Source: Sphingomonas sp. PsM26
GTDB taxonomy: Bacteria > Pseudomonadota > Alphaproteobacteria > Sphingomonadales > Sphingomonadaceae
Assembly (NCBI GenBank): GCA_030433805.1
Contig: JARUXA010000005.1
Span: forward strand, 124,001 to 188,000
DNA length: 64,000 bases
Direction of reading: 5' to 3'
Positions 7,992-18,300 of this stretch are shown in pieces. Position numbers and translations under genes: made by a program. The notes below the pieces were generated by a model. It made no database searches. It was not told where the DNA came from and saw only the letters and a program-made list of their open reading frames with translations. How positions within the stretch are numbered: position 1 is the stretch's first letter; each line of letters starts with the position of its first letter.

Positions 7992-9530
7992 TCAATGATG
8001 CGATGCGAGAAAACGGTCGGCGGTGCGTAGCGACAGCGCCATCGTGGTGAGCGCGGGGTTGGCCGCCAGCGCGCTGGGGAAGATTGAATTGTCGCAGATG
8101 AGCAGGTTGGGGACATCGAAACTGCGCCCATCCGGATCGACCACCGCCGTATCGCCGTCATGCCCCATCCGGCAGGTGCCGATCGTGTGCGCGGAGCGAT
8201 CGACCGCTACGATGTCGTGCGCGCCCGCCGCTTGCCAGATCTCCGACAGCGTGCGCCGCGCGTGGCGATCGATCGCCAGTTCGTTGGCGCGATAGCTGAA
8301 GTCGATCCGCGCCTTGCGATGACCGAAGGCGTCGGTCTCGTCCGCCAATGTGAGCAAGTTGTCGGCATGGGGCAGGCATTCGCCGTTAATCCCGATGCCC
8401 GCCATCCGGTTATACTGGCGCAAGGTGGATTGGAGCCGCTCCCCCCACATTCCCGCACCGCGCGCGAGCCCGGTGGCGAGATTGACCGGCAGGACGCCGA
8501 GGCTCTGGATGAGATACCCGCCTGCACAGCCTGCATCCCCCGGGCGCATCATGTCCTCGCTGATGAGCGACGAGGGATAGCCGCGGTTCATCCGCATGTC
8601 GGCGTCGAACCGACCCCAGATTTGCGTCGCGACATGCGCCATGAAATTACGCCCGACCTGTCCGCTCGTATTGGCGATCCCGAGGTTGAGCAGCAGGCGC
8701 GGTGTCTCGATCCCGCCTGCACACAGGAACACCGCGCCGCAGCGCTGGCGATGCTCTTGCCCGTCGGTCTGGTAGACGACGGCGGTGATCCGCCCCGCGC
8801 TGTCGAACTCGAATGACAGCACGCGGCAGCCGGGGCGGATCTCGGCGCCATGTGCTGCGGCGAGCGGCAGGTAGGTGGTGTCCATGCTCGTCTTGGCGGC
8901 GTTGCGGCACCCCTGGTGGCACGCGCCGCAATTGACGCAGGCTTGCCGCTGTCCCCAATGCGGCTGGTCGTGATCGCGCGAGACCAGCGCCGCGGGCGCA
9001 TCGGTCGCGGTGATCCCGACCGCCGCACAGCCGCGCGCCATCGCATCGGCGGACGCATTGCGCGCCACCGGCGGATAGGCGTAGCGGCGGCCTTCGTCCC
9101 ACGGATAGTGGGTCGGACCCGATACGCCGGTGAACTGCTCGACTTCCTCGATGTAGCGGACCAGTTCGGCATGATCGATCGGCCAGTCGGCCCCTTCGCC
9201 GGTCAGCGTCTTGAGCTGCAGGTCGCGCGGGTCGGGGCGGGGGCAGAACGCACCCCAGTGGAGCGTCGACCCACCCACGCCCATGCCCGAATTGTTCGCG
9301 CCGAACGCGGTCGGCGTCTCCCCGCCGCTCAGCCGTTCCTCCATCCAGTAGATATCGGCGGCGGTCTCGTCGGGGACGTGATCGTCGGGGCGAAACGCGC
9401 GGCCAGCCTCAAGCGCGACGACGGACAGGCCAGCCTTCGCAAGCCGTGCTGCGAGCGGTGCGCCGCCTGCACCCGTTCCGATGACGACGGCGTCGACGCT
9501 GTCCGTCTCGGCGTAGCGGGCCGCCGTCAC
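7992..9530 (-). CDS. GMC-family FAD oxidoreductase
   Basis: A 512-residue glucose-methanol-choline oxidoreductase resembling the flavoprotein subunit of membrane gluconate, sorbitol or fructose dehydrogenases. It begins almost directly with the FAD-binding motif VIGTGAGGAPLAARL, has a cysteine cluster CVNCGACHQGC near residue 195, and ends with HTIGTCRMG and the catalytic-side ANPALTTMAL. The GTG at 9530 is preferred: it overlaps the upstream stop as GTGA and has GGGAGA 7 bases upstream; a GTG at 9557 is the longer alternative. Partner proteins of this class carry a gluconate-2-dehydrogenase subunit-3 domain, and here that domain is fused to the C-terminus of the gene just upstream. No cytochrome subunit is present nearby. 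Confidence 0.88.
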   Translation of the reverse strand: MTAARYAETDSVDAVVIGTGAGGAPLAARLAKAGLSVVALEAGRAFRPDDHVPDETAADIYWMEERLSGGETPTAFGANNSGMGVGGSTLHWGAFCPRPDPRDLQLKTLTGEGADWPIDHAELVRYIEEVEQFTGVSGPTHYPWDEGRRYAYPPVARNASADAMARGCAAVGITATDAPAALVSRDHDQPHWGQRQACVNCGACHQGCRNAAKTSMDTTYLPLAAAHGAEIRPGCRVLSFEFDSAGRITAVVYQTDGQEHRQRCGAVFLCAGGIETPRLLLNLGIANTSGQVGRNFMAHVATQIWGRFDADMRMNRGYPSSLISEDMMRPGDAGCAGGYLIQSLGVLPVNLATGLARGAGMWGERLQSTLRQYNRMAGIGINGECLPHADNLLTLADETDAFGHRKARIDFSYRANELAIDRHARRTLSEIWQAAGAHDIVAVDRSAHTIGTCRMGHDGDTAVVDPDGRSFDVPNLLICDNSIFPSALAANPALTTMALSLRTADRFLASHH

Positions 9531-10882
9531 GACCGGTCTCCCGAGCGATCCTGCCACGCTTCGGGATCGTCGGCGCGGGTGTTGGTATAGCCCTGCTTGC
9601 GGCGACCATCGCCCCCGACGGCGAACCCATCATAGCCGATCGCTGCCATCGTCGCGGGCAGCGCCATCCACGTCCGAACGATCTCTGCGCGAACGTCCTC
9701 GAACCACAGCGTCATTTGCTCGGGCGAAAGGTACGCGGGGTCGTTCGCGAGGCCAACCGTGCCGCTGGCGATGCGGTCCAGCCAGTCGCCTTGCCCGTCG
9801 CGGTCGAGCGCGGTGAAACCCCCGCTCAGTGCGTCGAGCGTCGCTATTCCGCGGCGCCATGCCTCGGTGTCGGACGGCAAGGCGGCGAAGCGCCAGCCGT
9901 CGCCACCGCCGTGCGCGACGCCTTCCAGGATGCGGCGCGCGAGGTCGGGGTCGGCCCCGCAATCGGGCAGGACATGCGCGATCAGCGTTGCCACGGCGGC
10001 GTGCTGGTCGGGTGTCCACGCGTCGGTTGCGGGGGAAGGGGGGCGCATTCTGTCCAGCATCGCCGCGCGCGTCCGCGCGCTGACGCGATCGGAGCCGAGG
10101 ATCCGGGCGAAGTCTGCGGGCAGCATCGCGCCGGCCACGGCGGTCGCATGCTCCGCGATCAGTGCGGCGAGCGCCTGTGGCTGCTCATAGGGGATGAGGT
10201 GCGCCGCATCGTCGACGACCCGCACGGCGGCATTGCTGTAATGCGGGAGATTGTGTCGACGTTGCGCGTCCTCGTTCAGATCCCCGTCCTCAGCACCTGC
10301 GATGATCATGGCGGGGATGGGGATTTGTCCCGCAGCGGCGCTCCAGTCCTCACGACTGCCGCGCTCGAGCCAGCCGCGCCAGGCTTTCCCACTCGATCGC
10401 AGCACATCACCGATGGCGCGTTCGCGAAGCGCATCGGGGAGCGGCGCGGCGGTGTTGGCGTCGACGAAGGTGGCGGCATTGTCGCGCGAGGGCGGGCCAT
10501 CGGCACACCAGTTGATCATCTCGGCGCGGCGATCCTCGTCCATAGGCTCGGGGGCGGGGGGCGACGCCGTGACGAGCACGACGCCGAGAACCCCCGACAT
10601 GCCGACTTCGCCAGCACTGGCGCGGGCCGCCACCAGCGTGACGATCTTGCCGCCCATACTGTGCCCGACCAGCACGCAGGCGGTCAGCGCCCGCGCGCGG
10701 ATCTCCTCCGCCAGCCAGTCCGCCATCGCGGCGACATCGGCATAACCGGCACCCGCCGCGTCGCCGAACCCGGGCAGATCGAGCGCGACGCAGTCATGCT
10801 CGGGCAGGTGGTCGGTCACGAGCGCCCATTCGCCCGCGCTGGCGCCAAGCGCGTGGAGGAAGATCAACGTCGGTAGTGTCAT
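9527..10882 (-). CDS. Alpha/beta hydrolase fused to gluconate 2-dehydrogenase subunit 3 domain
   Basis: A 451-residue two-domain protein. Residues 1-245 are an alpha/beta hydrolase: LIFLHALGASAGEW oxyanion region, nucleophile elbow VLVGHSMGG, and a C-terminal catalytic histidine in VVDDAAHLIP. Residues 250-440 match the small subunit (subunit 3) of GMC-type gluconate dehydrogenases (DAWTPDQHAAVATLIAHVLP, QGDWLDRIASG). The small subunit is normally a separate, Tat-exported protein, as it is at 48791-49351; here there is no signal peptide and the domain is joined to an esterase-like enzyme. The stop overlaps the GMC gene start. GAGG precedes the ATG. It probably hydrolyses an ester or lactone connected with the GMC reaction; this is inference. 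Confidence 0.85.
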   Translation of the reverse strand: MTLPTLIFLHALGASAGEWALVTDHLPEHDCVALDLPGFGDAAGAGYADVAAMADWLAEEIRARALTACVLVGHSMGGKIVTLVAARASAGEVGMSGVLGVVLVTASPPAPEPMDEDRRAEMINWCADGPPSRDNAATFVDANTAAPLPDALRERAIGDVLRSSGKAWRGWLERGSREDWSAAAGQIPIPAMIIAGAEDGDLNEDAQRRHNLPHYSNAAVRVVDDAAHLIPYEQPQALAALIAEHATAVAGAMLPADFARILGSDRVSARTRAAMLDRMRPPSPATDAWTPDQHAAVATLIAHVLPDCGADPDLARRILEGVAHGGGDGWRFAALPSDTEAWRRGIATLDALSGGFTALDRDGQGDWLDRIASGTVGLANDPAYLSPEQMTLWFEDVRAEIVRTWMALPATMAAIGYDGFAVGGDGRRKQGYTNTRADDPEAWQDRSGDRS

Positions 10883-11001
10883 GCAGCCTCACTCATTCGG
10901 GTTTCTGCCCGACGTTGCAAAGCCCGGTCCGTTCCGCGCGAATGGAGCGAGGACGCAATAAACCGGGTTCGCGGAATGGGTGGTCCCTCGAGCACCCCGG
11001 A

Positions 11002-11883
11002 TCAGACCGCGAGGTCGTGCGCTTCGACATGCGCGGCGATGTCTCCCGCGGTGGTCCACCAGATGCGTGGATCGTCTGCCTCGCGCAGTTCGGTCAACAC
11101 GCGCGCCAATGCGGGAACGCGGTGCGCCTGTCCCATGATGTAGGGGTGCAGCGCGATGCCAAGGACCAGCGGGCGCCGATCGCATTCGGACAGCAGCTGT
11201 TCCACCCCTGAGCGGATCATCGACGCAAAAGTCTCTGCCTCCTGATTGCGCGCAATGATCGCGGGTAAATCGTTGATTTCCTGCGAATACGGGACGGACA
11301 GCAGCCCGCCATGCGCGGTTGCGAGCCGGGTCGGCTGGTCGTCATGCGCCCAGTCGAGGACATAGCGATAGCCGTTGGCGGCGAGCAGGTCCGGCGTGGC
11401 GTGGCTTTCCGAGATCCATGGGCCAAGCCAGCCTGTCGGGCGCACGCCAAGCGCCGCCAGCCGCTCGGTCACGTCGGTGATCAGATGCTTCTCGCGCGAA
11501 CGGAACAGCGCGCCCTGCGCCTTGGCGTTGCTGCCGCCGTGCGCCGCGATTTCGTCGCCGCGGTCGCGGCACGCCTCGGCCAGCCCGGGACAGCGGTCCA
11601 GGACATCGGCGTTGAGCAGCGCGGTGGTGCGCAGTTCCAGCCGATCGAACAGGTCGAATAGCCGCCACACCCCGACGCGATTGCCATAGTCGCGCCAAGC
11701 GTAGTTCATCACGTCGGGCTCGGTCTGTGCGGGCGCCAGTTCCGGCCCGAGCCCGCCCGCGAAATCGAACACCTCGTGGTTGACGCCGAGGTAGATGGCG
11801 AGGCGGCGGCCATCGGGCCAGTCATAGTCGGGACGTCCGATGATGGGGCGATAGGCGTAGCGGTCGTGGGAAGATGTGCTCAT
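11002..11883 (-). CDS. Polysaccharide deacetylase (NodB-like, PuuE-type) family protein
   Basis: A protein of about 293 residues with the NodB-homology fold of the cytosolic PuuE/allantoinase-like branch, metal-dependent hydrolases of amide or imide bonds. Visible features are a family-typical start (RYAYRPIIGRPDYDWPDGRR), EIAAHGGSN, the arginine/tryptophan region TGWLGPWISES, and a late histidine motif (LGIALHPYIMG). There is no signal peptide, so it should act on a small cytosolic substrate rather than on cell-wall polymer. The start is uncertain: the ATG at 11883 fits the family, while ATGs at 11925 and 11934 have no better ribosome site. It leads the operon with the hydrolase fusion, although 119 bases separate them. 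Confidence 0.8.
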   Translation of the reverse strand: MSTSSHDRYAYRPIIGRPDYDWPDGRRLAIYLGVNHEVFDFAGGLGPELAPAQTEPDVMNYAWRDYGNRVGVWRLFDLFDRLELRTTALLNADVLDRCPGLAEACRDRGDEIAAHGGSNAKAQGALFRSREKHLITDVTERLAALGVRPTGWLGPWISESHATPDLLAANGYRYVLDWAHDDQPTRLATAHGGLLSVPYSQEINDLPAIIARNQEAETFASMIRSGVEQLLSECDRRPLVLGIALHPYIMGQAHRVPALARVLTELREADDPRIWWTTAGDIAAHVEAHDLAV

Positions 11884-11953
11884 TCCGCCGCAACGCACGA
11901 ACTGGCCGAACGCCTCCACATGCATCGACAGCACAGCCAGTCATAATGCGGGT

Positions 11954-13318
11954 TCAGACCGCGCGGGCTGGACCGATCAGCGACACCACGCTGCCGGTGT
12001 CGGCAAAGCGCAGCGTGAATCCATGCAACTCGGCGATCGCCTTGACCAGGCTGAGGCCAAGACCGGCGCCCTCACAATCATGCCGGCCGCGGTAGAAGCG
12101 TTGCGTGACCAGCGCGCGTTCGCCCACCGGGACCCCGCGCCCGTCGTCGGCCACCGCGATCCCCATACAGCCCCGCTCCCGGTCCAGCGTCACCGTCACG
12201 CGACCGCCCGGGGGGCCGAACTTCATCGCATTGTCGATCAGGTTGGACAGCGCCTCGATCAACAGGCTCGCATCGCCCTCGACCACGCCGTCCGAGCGGA
12301 CATCACAGGTGAGGTGGATGCCACGGTCCTCCGCGGTCGGGCGGTGGAGGTCGCACGCATCCCGCACCAGTCTGGCAAGGTCGACCGTTGCGAAGCGGCT
12401 GCGGCGAGCATGGTCCTCGAGTTCGCGGATGCGCAACAGCGCGGCGACGATCCCGAGCAACTGGTCGATCTCGGCGAGGGCCGCGTCGGCGGTGGCCTCG
12501 ACCGAAGCGCGGTCGCCGGGATCGCGCAACCCGCGCTCGATCCGCGCGCGCAGGCGTGTGAGGGGGGTGCGCAGCTGGTGCGCAATATCGTCGCCGACCC
12601 CGCGCACGTCGAGCACTAGCGTTTCGAGCCGGTCGAGCATCGCGTTGATATGGGCGCACAGCTGCCCGAAACTGTCTGGGTTGTCCCCCACCGGAAGCCG
12701 CTGCGCGAGATCGCCCGCGACGATCCGCTCGGTCAGCGAACGGACGGCATCGACCTGCTGTGCGGCGCGGCGTCCCGCGAACAGCCCGATCCCGATCGCG
12801 AACAGCAGACCAGGCAGCAAGCCGAACAGCAACGATTGTTCGACGACGCGCAGCGCTTCCTCCGAATCGTCGAGGTCGACGCCGGTCAGCAGGCGAGTCC
12901 CGTCGGGCATCGCGCAGACCGCGAGCCGCGCGACATCGCTGTTCTTCCCCGGCAACTCGGTCGGCCGCAATGGCGCGACGAACGACACCGCGCCGACCGC
13001 GGTTGCCGCCGGCAACGCCGCGACATTGCCCGCGATCAGCGACCCGTCGCGGGCGAACAGTGCTAGGAACCGATTGCGGTGGACGTCGCGGGTCAGTGCC
13101 TCGCGCAGTTCCGACCGCCGCAGCGTACCGGCAAGCTGCGCGAACGCGCGGCAATCCTGCTCGAAACTGCGCTCCGACTCACGGCGGTGGGCGCCAGAGG
13201 CGAGCAACCAGAACAGGCCCGCCACCACGATCGACTGGGCGACGAGCAGGGACGCGATCGCGCCGCCCCACCGCCAGGTCGCGCGCCGCCGCGGGTCAGC
13301 CGAGGGTGTCGAAGACAT
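11954..13318 (-). CDS. Sensor histidine kinase
   Basis: A 454-residue membrane kinase: one span near residues 17-40, a periplasmic sensor loop of about 130 residues, a second span near 170-190, HAMP, a dimerisation domain with H-box DIAHQLRTPL (Gln instead of the commoner Glu after His), and an ATPase domain with the N-box LIDNAMKFGP, DDGRGVP and GAGLGLSLV. It overlaps the response-regulator gene by 23 bases, so the two are cotranslated. The pair is divergent from czcC-czcA, which suggests control of metal efflux. The sensed signal is not visible in the sequence. Confidence 0.9.
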   Translation of the reverse strand: MSSTPSADPRRRATWRWGGAIASLLVAQSIVVAGLFWLLASGAHRRESERSFEQDCRAFAQLAGTLRRSELREALTRDVHRNRFLALFARDGSLIAGNVAALPAATAVGAVSFVAPLRPTELPGKNSDVARLAVCAMPDGTRLLTGVDLDDSEEALRVVEQSLLFGLLPGLLFAIGIGLFAGRRAAQQVDAVRSLTERIVAGDLAQRLPVGDNPDSFGQLCAHINAMLDRLETLVLDVRGVGDDIAHQLRTPLTRLRARIERGLRDPGDRASVEATADAALAEIDQLLGIVAALLRIRELEDHARRSRFATVDLARLVRDACDLHRPTAEDRGIHLTCDVRSDGVVEGDASLLIEALSNLIDNAMKFGPPGGRVTVTLDRERGCMGIAVADDGRGVPVGERALVTQRFYRGRHDCEGAGLGLSLVKAIAELHGFTLRFADTGSVVSLIGPARAV

Positions 13319-13973
13319 AGCCTTGCCCCCGGACGTTGCGGATCAGTTGCGGTTCGCCCTCGGCATCCACCTTGCGGCGCAGGCGACCCATATGAACATC
13401 GACGACATTGCTGTTGGGCTCGAAACTATACCCCCAGACATCCTGCAGCAGCATCGACCGGGTAATGATCCGCCCCGGCCGACGGACGAGATAGTCGAGC
13501 AGCTTGAGTTCGCGCGGGAGCAAATCCAGTGCGCGGCCAGCGCGCGTGGCGGTGCCCCCCAGCAGGTCGAGATCGAGTGGACCGACGATCAGCCGCGTGT
13601 CGCGCGAGTCGTTGGGGCGGCGCAACAGCGCCTGCACCCGCGCGACGAGTTCGATCAACGCGAACGGCTTGGGCAGATAATCGTCGCCGCCCGCGCGCAA
13701 GCCCCGCACGCGATCGTCGAGGCTGCCGAGCGCGCTCAGCACAAGCGCAGGCGTGCGCCGGCCTTCGCCGCGCAACTGCTGGATCAGGTCGAGACCCTCG
13801 CCATCGGGGAGCTGTCGATCGACGATGAGGAGATCGATGCCGTCGCCCCGCGCGGCCCGAAGCCCCTCGGCCACGAGCGCACAATGCGTGACGTCATAGC
13901 CGCTTGCGCCAAGCTCGAGCGCAATCTCGTTGGCGGTGCCAGCGTCGTCCTCGATGAGCAGAATGTGCGTCAC
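13296..13973 (-). CDS. OmpR-family response regulator
   Basis: A 225-residue regulator with an N-terminal receiver (acidic IEDD, phospho-acceptor aspartate in LLIVDRQLPDG near residue 51, and the lysine in LPKPF) and a C-terminal winged helix (LLDYLVRRPGRIITRSMLL, VDVHMGRLRRKVD, IRNVRGQGYVF). It starts with GTG at 13973. It is the first gene of the two-component operon and faces czcC across about 120 bases that contain dyads, where it probably binds. Confidence 0.9.
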   Translation of the reverse strand: MTHILLIEDDAGTANEIALELGASGYDVTHCALVAEGLRAARGDGIDLLIVDRQLPDGEGLDLIQQLRGEGRRTPALVLSALGSLDDRVRGLRAGGDDYLPKPFALIELVARVQALLRRPNDSRDTRLIVGPLDLDLLGGTATRAGRALDLLPRELKLLDYLVRRPGRIITRSMLLQDVWGYSFEPNSNVVDVHMGRLRRKVDAEGEPQLIRNVRGQGYVFDTLG

Positions 13974-14006
13974 ACGTCCGCTTCGCCGGTTATGGACGGC
14001 ACCGTC

Positions 14007-14033
14007 AACTGAATAGCAGTTCAGACTCTGAAC
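14007..14033. promoter_or_regulatory. Overlapping dyads between the regulator gene and czcC
   Basis: AACTG (14007-14011) with CAGTT (14017-14021), and GTTCAG (14019-14024) with CTGAAC (14028-14033), form two overlapping inverted repeats in the short divergent promoter region. They are the best candidates for the binding site of the neighbouring OmpR-type regulator; this is inference from position. Confidence 0.4.
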
Positions 14034-14097
14034 CAGGATTTAGTCGACGGATGACGAGGCGGCTGCGTAACGCCGACCCGAAGTCATGGGATCACCA

Positions 14098-15363
14098 ATG
14101 CGAAATTTGCTTATCGGACTGGCGATCGTCGCGCTGCCTACCGTCAGTGGCGCGCAGGTGTCGGGTCAAACCACCGCGATGTCGCTCGACCGCCTGGCGC
14201 AGGATGTCGTCGCGAACAATCCGGAACGGCAATTCTACCAGCGGCAGATCGAGACCGCAGGGGTCGAGCGCGCCGCCGCCGGGCGGTGGGCAGACCCCGA
14301 GGCGGTGGTCGAATTCGGCCAGCGCAGCGCGAACGACCGCACCAGTGGTGCGGCGCTGGGCGAGGGGATGACCTATGCGGTGTCGATCGTCCAGCCGGTC
14401 GAGTTTGGCGGGCGCATCGCGTTGCGGCGCGCGATCGCGGAACGACAGGTCGACCTTGCCAAAATGGGTCTGCAGCAGTTCGACGCGACGCTTGCGGCGC
14501 GCGCGCGGACGCTCGGCTATGCGCTGTTCGCCGCAGACGAGAAGGCGAACGTCGCGCGGACCGTCGCGGAGCGGATGCGCGGGCTTGCGCGGATCATCGT
14601 CGCGCGCGACCCCGCAGGCCCCGCGCCGCGGCTGGAGGCGGCATCGTTGCAGGCAGGCGCGATCAGCGCAGAGCGCTCCGCAGCGCTGGCGGATGCCGAG
14701 GCGAATTCGGCGCTGTACGAACTCAACCAGTTGCGCGGCGCCGCCTTTGCGGTGCGCATCCGGATCGTACGCCCCGACATGAGCCTGCCCGCGCTGGGAT
14801 CGAGCGAGCTGCTCGCGGAACGCGCGAGTGCCAATAATTTCGAACTCAAGGCGTTGCGCGCGCAGTTCGAGCAGCAGGGGCTGCGCGTCGACCTTGCGCG
14901 CAAGGCGCGGATCCCGATCCTGGGGGTGGGGCCCTATTACGACCGCGCGCATTCGGACATTCGCGAGACCAATTACGGCGTGCGCCTGTCGACGACGATC
15001 CCCTTGTGGAATCGCCAGGCGGGCGATGTCGCGGTGGAGCAAGGGCGGCAGGCGCAGGCGAACGCGACGCTGATCAACGCCGAACGGCGCATCGCGCGCG
15101 ACGTGTTCGATCAGGCGGCGCAATATGAGGCCAAGCGCCAGGCGCTGACCAAATGGGACGGCACGTCGTCGCAAAGCTTTGCCAGCGCGGCGGAGGATGC
15201 CGACCGCAACTATCGGCTCGGCGCGATCCCGCTGACAACGTACATGCAGATGCAGCAATCCTATGTCGAGGCGACCAACGCGCTGCTCTCGACCCGGCGC
15301 GAGGCGCTCGAGGCGCTGCTGTCGTTGCGCGCGCTCAACGGCGGCACCGCGCTCGTCCGATGA
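14098..15363 (+). CDS. czcC: CzcC-like outer-membrane channel of a metal efflux pump
   Basis: A TolC-fold outer-membrane efflux protein of about 421 residues with signal peptide MRNLLIGLAIVALPTVSGAQ. Long alpha-helical repeats rich in Ala, Arg and Glu and the family-like RLGAIPLTTYMQMQQSY near the end place it with CzcC/CusC. Its stop overlaps the start of czcA (ATGA), so the two are cotranslated. The ATG at 14098 is chosen because the signal peptide begins there; an ATG at 14086 would add four residues. The periplasmic adaptor gene czcB, usually between czcC and czcA, is missing. Confidence 0.85.
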   Translation: MRNLLIGLAIVALPTVSGAQVSGQTTAMSLDRLAQDVVANNPERQFYQRQIETAGVERAAAGRWADPEAVVEFGQRSANDRTSGAALGEGMTYAVSIVQPVEFGGRIALRRAIAERQVDLAKMGLQQFDATLAARARTLGYALFAADEKANVARTVAERMRGLARIIVARDPAGPAPRLEAASLQAGAISAERSAALADAEANSALYELNQLRGAAFAVRIRIVRPDMSLPALGSSELLAERASANNFELKALRAQFEQQGLRVDLARKARIPILGVGPYYDRAHSDIRETNYGVRLSTTIPLWNRQAGDVAVEQGRQAQANATLINAERRIARDVFDQAAQYEAKRQALTKWDGTSSQSFASAAEDADRNYRLGAIPLTTYMQMQQSYVEATNALLSTRREALEALLSLRALNGGTALVR

Positions 15364-18300
15364 TCGGCCGGCTGCTCGATCTCGTCACGCGGTACCGGCT
15401 GGTCGTCGCGGCCGTCACCGCGGTGATTGCCGTGATCGGCATCTGGGCGTTCGCGACGCTCCGGATCGACGCGATCCCGGACATCACCGGGGTCCAGGTT
15501 CAGGTCAACACGATGGTCCCGTCGCTCGCGCCCGAGGAAATCGAGCGGCTGGCGACGCTGCCGATCGAACGCGCGATGGCGGGACAGCCCGGACTCAAGG
15601 AAACGCGCGCGCTGACCAAGACCGGGCTGTCGCAGGTCACGCTAATCTATGAGGACGGCACCGACCAGATGCGCGCGCGCCAGCTCGTCACCGAGCGACT
15701 GAACGCGGTCCGCGACCAGTTGCCGCCGGGCGCCTCGCCACAGCTTGCGCCGATCACCACCGGGCTCGGCGAGATCTATTATTACACGCTCGAGTGGAAG
15801 CGCCCGCCGCCGGGGATGGACCCGCAGCGCCAGTTGATGGAGCTGTACGAGGCGCAGGAATACACCGTCCGCCCGATGCTGCGCGCGGTGACGGGGGTTG
15901 CCGACGTCAACACCAACGGCGGGCTCGAGCAGCAGTTCGTCGTCGAGCCTGACCCGGTGCGGCTGACGATGCACGGCGTCACCGCTGCCGAACTCGCTGC
16001 GGCGGTCGGCAAGAATGTCGAGAATGCGGGCGGCGGCATCATCGCGCGCGGGGCAGAGCGCTTTACGGTGCTGACCAACGGGCGCGTCCGGAATGCGACC
16101 GATATCGGCGCGATCCCGGTCAAGTTCGCAGGCGGCATCCTGCCGCTGCAGGTGCGCGATGTCGCCAACGTCGTCATCGGCGCGGCACCGCGGCAGGGGG
16201 CGGCGACGCAGAACGGGCGCGAGACCGTCCTCGGCACGGTGATGATGCTGGTCGGCCAGAACAGCCGCGAGGTCGCTTTACGTGCCGCGCAGGCGCTCCC
16301 CGATATCCGCGCGGCGCTCCCCAAGGGCATGGTGATCGACCAGCAATATAGCCGCGCCGAGCTGGTCGACCGGACCATCTCGACGGTCGAGCATAACCTG
16401 GGGGAGGGGGCGCTGCTGGTCGCGCTGGTGCTGTTGTTCGTGATGGGCAATTGGCGCGCGGCGCTGATCGTGACGCTGGTCATCCCGCTCGCGTTCCTCG
16501 TCACGGTGACGGGGATGAACGCGATTGGTGTGTCGGGCAATCTGATGAGCCTTGGCGCGCTCGATTTCGGGCTGATCGTCGACGGTTCGATCGTGGTCGT
16601 CGAGAACAGCCTGCGGCTGCTCGCCGAACGCCGCCGCGCCAAGGGTGAGGATCTGACAGCCGAGGAACGTCGCGCGACCGTGGCGGATGCCGCGCGGATG
16701 GTCGCGCGTCCGACGATGTTCGGGATCGCGATCATCGCTTTGGTCTATGTCCCCGTCCTCAGTCTCGGCGGGGTCGAGGGCAAGCTGTTCCAGCCGATGG
16801 CGCAGGCGGTGATGCTCGCGATCGTCGCCGGGCTGGCGTGGACGTTCACGATCGTCCCCATGCTGTCCGCCTGGCTGCTGCGCGCACCCGCGAGCGACAA
16901 GGAAGACGGGCGGAACACGGGGCTGATCGGCTATGCGGAGCGCGGCTATGCGCCGGCACTGGAGCGCGCGATCGCGCATCCGTGGCTGCTCGTGATCGGT
17001 GCGGTCGCGCTGCTGGCGGTGACGTTCGGCGTGTTCCGGACGCTCGGCTCGCAATTCACCCCGCAGCTCGACGAGGGCGCGATCACCGCGATGGTCTATC
17101 GACCGGTCGGCATGTCGCTCGAACGCAGTCTCGCGATCGAGCAAGAAACCGAGCGGCAGATCAAGCGGCACTTCCCGCAGGTGACGCATACCTTCTCGCG
17201 CATCGGCACCAGCGAGGTGGCGACCGATCCGATGCCGCCCAACGAGAACGACCTCTACATTTTCTATGCGCCGCAGAAGGACTGGCCGACCGGGAACGGC
17301 GCGCCCACGACCAAGGACGCGCTTGTGGAGGGGATCCGCAAGGTCGGCGAGCAGGTCTATCGCGGCCAGACGTTCGAGTTCGCGCAGCCGATCGAGATGC
17401 GCTTCAACGAGATGCTGGAGGGCGTGCGCGCGGACGTTTCGGTCAAGATCTTCGGCGACGATTACGACGTGCTCGAACGCGCCGCCAAACAGGCCAAGGC
17501 GATCCTCGAAAAGCAGGACGGCACGGAGAGTGTCGAGTTCGAGACCGCGGGGCGGCCCAAGAGCATCGTCGTCGAACTCGATCACGCCGCGCTGTTTCGG
17601 CTTGGCCTGAGCACGGCGGAGGTTAATCAGGCAATCACCGATGCGGTGGCGGGGGCAGAGGTCGGCTTCATCCCGCACAACGAGGCGCGCCACGCGATCG
17701 TGATCCGCATGGCCGAAGGTCTGCGCGCAAATCCGTCCGCGATCCTTGCGCTGCCGCTGCGGGTCGGCGACTATGGGATGGTGCCGTTGTCACGCGTCGC
17801 ACGGCTGCGTGAAACGCGGACGGTCGAGCCGATCCTGCACGACAGCGGCAACCGCCGCGCGGCGCTGATGGTCAATCTCAAGACCAGCGACCTTGCGGGC
17901 TATGTCGCGCGTGCGCGCGCCGCGGTCGACGGGCAGGTCAAGCTGCCGCCCGGCTACCGGATCGAATTCGGCGGCCAGTTCCACCAGCTCGAGGCCGCGC
18001 AGAAGCGCCTGTCCATCGTCGTCCCCGCCGCGCTGCTGCTGATCTTCCTGCTGGTTTATGCGGCGCTCGGCAGCATCAAGGAGGCGGTGATCGTCTATAC
18101 CGGCATCCCCTTCGCGGTGACCGGCGGGGTGCTTGCCTTGTGGCTGCGCGGCATGCCGTTCTCGATCACCGCGGCGATCGGGTTCATTGCCTTGTCGGGG
18201 ATCGCGATGCTCAACGGGCTGGTGCTGGTGGATCACATCAACAGCCTTCGCGATGGTCGCGACGGCGATCCGCTGCCGGTCGACGCGGCGGTGCGGCAAG

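Noticed and set aside
12105..14012. A 635-codon plus-strand open frame over the two-component genes
   Set aside because: It is antisense to the clear kinase and response-regulator genes; Arg/Ser-rich composition is typical of a high-GC shadow frame.
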